A stretch of DNA of 62,000 bases from Glandiceps talaboti (Eukaryota > Hemichordata > Enteropneusta > Spengelidae). Below the pieces are notes generated by a model. That model was not told the origin of the DNA and made no database searches. It saw only the letters and a list, made by a program, of their open reading frames with translations. The translations under genes and the position numbers were made by a program. Each line of letters opens with the position of its first letter. Within the stretch, counting starts at the first letter, position 1. The stretch is taken from NCBI RefSeq assembly GCF_964340395.1, contig NC_135549.1, positions 16,469,842 through 16,531,841 on the forward strand, written 5' to 3'. Positions 57,010 to 62,000 of this stretch are shown piece by piece.

Positions 57010-58920
57010 TCATCTAGTACAATCAGCCAGATGGCCAAGTATGTACATGTAGCCTACAAAAACAAAGTGTGTGTGAATCTAAAATTTAACATCCATGACA
57101 TTTCCAGACAGACAGAAATATACTGCTGATGACTGGCACTCATTTCATGGATAAGTTTATCAAGTTACCACATGTTTCCATCTCCATGTTTCTTATTACC
57201 AGGTCATTAGATCTTGATGCCCTTTGTACCTACCATATTGTACACATATGTCACAGAAACTTCTTTGTAATCCTCTTTTTTTAGGGGGGGGGGGGGTGAG
57301 GGGTATTTGCTTGTACAAAAAAAACCCTACAAGTTGGGCAAAAGAGAATTCATTTAATTTCTCTACCCAAGTTTGATATGAAGGATAATTGTTTTCATTA
57401 TTCTCTAAAACAAAACAAAAAAACAAAACAAAAAAAAAAACACCCAAAAAAAGCAGCTGAACTATGTAAGGTAGCAAGTTATGGAAAAACATGAATTTTT
57501 ATTCAAAGTGTTTTGACTGCTTGTACTGTAGTTGTTGTTGTCTTCATACAGTACTGGTATGTGTGTAATACGGTAGTCTGGTAAATTTAGTGCACAGATG
57601 TTATTGAAAGTCAGACACTACACCAAGGGCAAGAGGTTAAAAAGAACTACATTCACAGCATGGCTTTTAGACTGCTACTATCTGTAAACGATGGGGAGCT
57701 CTCACCACCACTGTGAAGCTGAAAGTATTATGGGATGGCTGATGTCAACATTGTTTGAAACTCAGTCTAGGGAGACAAATTTATCAGACTTACTAAAATT
57801 ACACATGAGGGAATTCAATACTTGTGTCAGTATCTGAATTTCTGATCTGTTGTTACTGATTTTTTCTCTCTGCGTTCTTAACATATATGAAGTTAAATAT
57901 TTGAAAGGATGTGAAAAAAAGGGCTTGGCTGATAACCTCTCCTTGAAAGACCTGAAGTGCCTTGAAATGGAGACTGCAGTACACACGTCACGGTGATACC
58001 TTAAAAGATGGACTTGACAATCAAAACTAGGACTGATACAGAAATATTTTAAGTGCTAGTTCTGAGATAGCATAGGACTATCCTAAATGATAGATAATGG
58101 TGAGTGGGTGGTATGTTATCTACTAAAAGGGGATACAGTCCAATTTAGAGAGATTCTGAGCCATATTAATCTAATGTCTTTCCTCAGAGAACATCTAGCC
58201 GTGATAAGAAGCCACAAGATAATTTACTAGATTGGACAGCTTGTCATGGTTCAATTTTTCACAGCAGTCTAGTTTGTTGTGTCAGGTTTTGAATCCCTTG
58301 TAATTGATAACTTCCAGGTCAAGGGTCAAGAGTATGGCACTCCATACAAATTAGCACACTGCTCTTTTTACAGGCTTATGTGTACTGAACACTTCACTTG
58401 CATGAGTGCGCTTGTTTTGATAAATAGGTCTGAGTTACTTATACTTTTTTGGCAAAGGGAACAACAAAATGCATAATATGTGAAAGGGGACATTATACAT
58501 ACATATCTGAGCCATGGTGTCATTGATCTGTTTTTTCTTATTCAAAGGTAAATGAATAATATTGTTATTATAACCATCATTTATTAACAGTATACAGTCA
58601 AAGTTTTACAGACACCTACATGGGTAGTATTAAAATAGATACAATCCCAGGTTTTTTACCAGGGTTCAATAAACGTATAGTACAAGGTATGAAAATATAT
58701 GCAGTTTTACCAGATTTCCTCCTAACACCAGATTCACCTGATTTACATAATTTATATCATTCAGTCACCAGAGATTACTCTAGACTGTTATAAATACAAG
58801 TTCTCTCTTCCATATTTACTTTGAATGCCTTCATTGCCATACACCTTGAGACAATATTTATGAATGAATCTTTGTTGTAATGTAATCCATCATATACTTT
58901 ACGTTTGATTTACCCATACT
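57010..58920. other. Intron or flank, non-coding
   Basis: It includes a G-run at about 57285-57297 and an A/C-rich tract at about 57405-57452. No recognised exon. Confidence 0.55.
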
Positions 58921-58926
58921 TGTTAT

Positions 58927-59095
58927 AAGGTCACACATTCAATCCAAGGTTCTTGCTTTAGTGTTATCCCATCAATCAAGCCGTATAGATTACATAGGAT
59001 AATTTCTTCTGGACCTACTTTTTCTAGAACAACTCTGCCAGATAACTTTTTCACACCTGATGTTTTAATCTTATAGCCAAACTGGGCTTTCAAGG
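58927..59095 (-). mobile_element. Short TIR element (MITE), copy 3 of 3, inverted
   Basis: The minus strand reads CCTTGAAAGCCCAGTTTGGC, then CTGGCAGAGTTGTTCTAGAA and GGGATAACACTAA, aligning with 47863-48048 over its length. The 113-codon open frame on this strand looks protein-like, but most of it is this repeat. I therefore do not call a gene. Confidence 0.7.
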
Positions 59096-59099
59096 TGAT

Positions 59100-62000
59100 T
59101 TCTATAACGCAGGTCTGAGGTCCAAAATTAATTTGAAAGGTTGAAAATGTTGAAAAAATACTGTAGTTCATTTCTTTCATAATTACCATAGGACCAGGAA
59201 TATATACAGTGAAGTTTGAAGAACTTTGATTTTCATGGGAAATTGATTCACGAGATCGAAACATTCTACTCTAGGTATAAGATTCCAGACAGTAAAGAGG
59301 TTTATCAGCAGAATGTCTGAAGAGGGGCATCCATTTCTAAGTATACTTAGAACTAGACTACTTTGAAAGTAGATATAAATGCAATCAATACAGCTTACAC
59401 CTATACACTACATACATGTAGTCCTGTACTTTTTCCTTTAATAGTTGGTTATCATAACACTTTTAACTTATTCAAACTCTATCCTCAAAATAGCAGTATC
59501 TATGTAAATCTTTATCAGATACTGTGAGGCTTCATACTGCAACTTTAGAACATATCAAATAATTGCAATGATAACATCTTTAATCATTTCCAACAACCAT
59601 TGCATATGTATATAGCTTAGAATCCATACAATCTAGCACGTGATTTCCATGGTTACCAAAGTTAAGATCTAGACTAAGTAGATGTTACTTACTTGATGAG
59701 TCAGGTGGGTGTCAGTCAATATCAAATATGTATGTTAGAAGCTACATCCCATATTGTAATGACACCCATGTAGGTATCAATGATACAGATAAAGACCTCT
59801 ATGACACCATAGAGCTGAATTTCCTACTCAAATAGCATTTTTTTCCCCATTTCCTAAAGACATCATACTTTGCTGATATTCAGTTAGATGTATATATACC
59901 ATCATGACACACATGGAATATAATAGTACAATCTCGGAAAGGAATATTAGTTTGACATACACTTTTTTTTTTTTAGAGAGAAATCACTGTAACATGCAAA
60001 GGCAAACAAACCAAAACAAGTTTGTAGCCTAAACTGGGTACTGCAGTGCTAGTTGGATATATAGGAAATATAAAGAACCAGAACAGATGCCAAACAAATT
60101 GAAACAGCTTTCTTTTTTTATATAACTGCTATCCCATCTATCCTGTAAAGTCCTAGTCCTGCTTGTAGCTGGCATAAATCAGGAGTCGATTCTGACAAGA
60201 AGGAAAAGGGACAATATCAGAATCATAACCCGACTCACTCCATCTCCAAGCAGGATTCCTAAAAATACAAGACAAATGTATACAACTACATGTAAATTAT
60301 ACGTTTCTAGTGCTTTCACCAAGTTTAATACAACTGTTGCTGGTTTCAAGATGCATCGCATTTGAGTCAGTTCCAAGATGTAGTGCACCATATATTTTGT
60401 GTGTGAGTTCTGTACCTATTATTCTTTCTCATCACAGGCTTTGTTTTCTTTGGTTTGACATTTCTTTGTACCATTCAAGTTTTCATGTATTATTCATAAG
60501 AGAGTAGACAATTCAATTCACACACACATACACATGGGTGGCAAACACATTATCACTGCTTTTCATTTTTCATAAAGCCTTTTAATTAATGAACTAGTTA
60601 ATTGTCACTGACTTCATTTGATAAAGCTCATCTGCAAGTAAATGACCCTCTGTGTCAATATGGAGGTGCCAATTAGAAATAAGTTATTAAGAATTGACAC
60701 TCTGTATCTGCATTATTCTGCAAAAATCTGTACAGTTCTTTCGTTCTTCTGTAACAATCTGTATTTCACATATTTTCTACAACAAGTCTCTTAGTCATGT
60801 CAGTGAGAATTCTATTGTAAGAGAATGACTTCTGATAATGAATACACCCATGTCCATCTCATAGTAAAAGTCTTCTCTGAGACTGTACAAAAGGTATAAC
60901 TTCAAGGCGTTCTTACTGTGTTTGTTTATTTTTTATTTTTTGCTGTTGATTTTCTTCCTTTATAGATTCAGACATCATGTCTCTTTAATGATTAGTGAAC
61001 CCCAGTCAAAGACAGCGTGTTTAAATTTGTGCTGCAGCACAAAGGAATGTATCTCATTGAGGGCATACTAAATATTAATTTCTATGAATAGCCTAATAAT
61101 ATAAATACCTCTTGTTTATACTTCATTCTCCATCTATTATGTCAACACAAAGGTGTACAAATGTTCATTTCCGCCTATTTCTATCACTTTATTTTGCTTT
61201 CAGTCCGTCAAAATGCAGGCTTACATAACAAAGGACAAAGCAGATCAGAGAGAGGAAACAAATCTGATATAACCATACATGTACATAATAGAATTGTCAA
61301 TGTTCAATGTTAACAATGTCACATGAGTACAAATAAATGTCCTACCAATTCACCACAATACATGTACATGCATGAACTTGGGTCCTGCGATGCAGTTTAT
61401 CTGTTTGAAAGATAATGTGTCTAACATGAATTTATACCCTCACTCAGGTAAATTTCATCTAACTCTTTCATGTAACAGAAACTTTCTATTTCTTTATATA
61501 TGACACCTAACTGGACTTGTTTACTCTGACCATAGATATTGTCTACACTCTAACATTAACATACATGCTATCCATTTTTAAATGAAAGTATAAGTAATAT
61601 AAGAAACCCCATATTAAGCTAAAGACCTCTTACGTGAGATACATGTCTTCTGAATTTGACATCGAAGTACCAAGGTCCAAACCTTAAGTTAGAGAAGTTC
61701 TTAATACTTCATCTATAAAGTATAAATCACTCCTTTGCAATACTCTTCTAGAGTTTCACATAACTTGCCAGTTTATCAGTCTATCTTGACCACTGAATAA
61801 AGTTACTCATCGTGAATTATACCAGAAGGCTAGTAACAATTTAATAGATAAACTTCACTGGGAAACCAATTATAAATACACACCTGTCCCTGCAAGGCAA
61901 CAATTCTTAAGATAAAAATCTTCTTTTTTTTCAAAAAACCAGCATGTTATCTCAGAAGTATTCATTCCAGTGTATTTTTAGATCATTGCATTATAGATAG
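59100..62000. other. Intron or flank, non-coding
   Basis: AT-rich DNA without arrays or recognised exons. I looked for the missing upstream CADPS peptides (LYEMFQNILG, FEHQLLYNACQ) by their reverse-complement codon patterns and did not see them. Confidence 0.5.

Noticed and set aside
58923-59264. 113-codon minus-strand frame with protein-like composition
   Set aside because: More than half is a diverged copy of the short TIR family also present at 12058 and 47863, and no CAPS or other family match is recognised.

Overview
This window looks like the interior of one large animal gene plus its intronic repeats. The only protein-coding gene I can support is a partial orthologue of CADPS (calcium-dependent activator protein for secretion; CAPS, worm unc-31), on the minus strand. 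Eighteen exons lie between 29495 (most 5') and 340 (most 3'). All 17 junctions have GT-AG introns with matching phases. The spliced exons total 2255 nt and give about 751 codons of uninterrupted frame, equal to the middle of the protein: the end of the N-terminal region, the atypical C2 domain, the PH domain, the CAPS-specific region and the start of MHD1. The N-terminal exons were not found and probably lie beyond 62000, which makes the intron upstream of 29495 more than 32.5 kb. The C-terminal exons lie before position 1.

The organism is an invertebrate bilaterian. The AT-rich DNA, long introns, many microsatellites and TIR elements, and an invertebrate-type CAPS (the vertebrate-like insert before AFAWF is absent) suggest a marine invertebrate such as a hemichordate, amphioxus, echinoderm or mollusc. 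I cannot name the species. Statements about other species' CAPS proteins come from memory.

Layout: 1-17988 holds 14 exons separated by introns of 0.15-4.3 kb. 17989-25217 is a 7.2 kb intron with a 25-unit 32-bp minisatellite, a dead LINE tail and a long inverted repeat. 25218-29495 holds four more exons. 29496-62000 is intron or flanking DNA, with minisatellites (37, 44 and 47 bp, plus a TAGATGA array enclosed by transposon-like inverted ends), microsatellites ((CT)n, (TCA)n, (GACT)n), two hAT-like MITEs, one piggyBac-like MITE and one pearl/HINE-type Helitron-like element.

The gene-derived protein would act in priming dense-core vesicle exocytosis: PH binds PI(4,5)P2 and MHD1 belongs to the Munc13-type SNARE-regulating module. 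The most interesting non-coding signals are a minisatellite that copies the 3' splice site of one exon several times, the minisatellite inside inverted ends at 48883-49776, and several long hairpins in the transcribed introns. I found no prokaryote-like system, CRISPR array or convincing tRNA or rRNA gene. Most other long open frames are translations of simple repeats or transposon copies.
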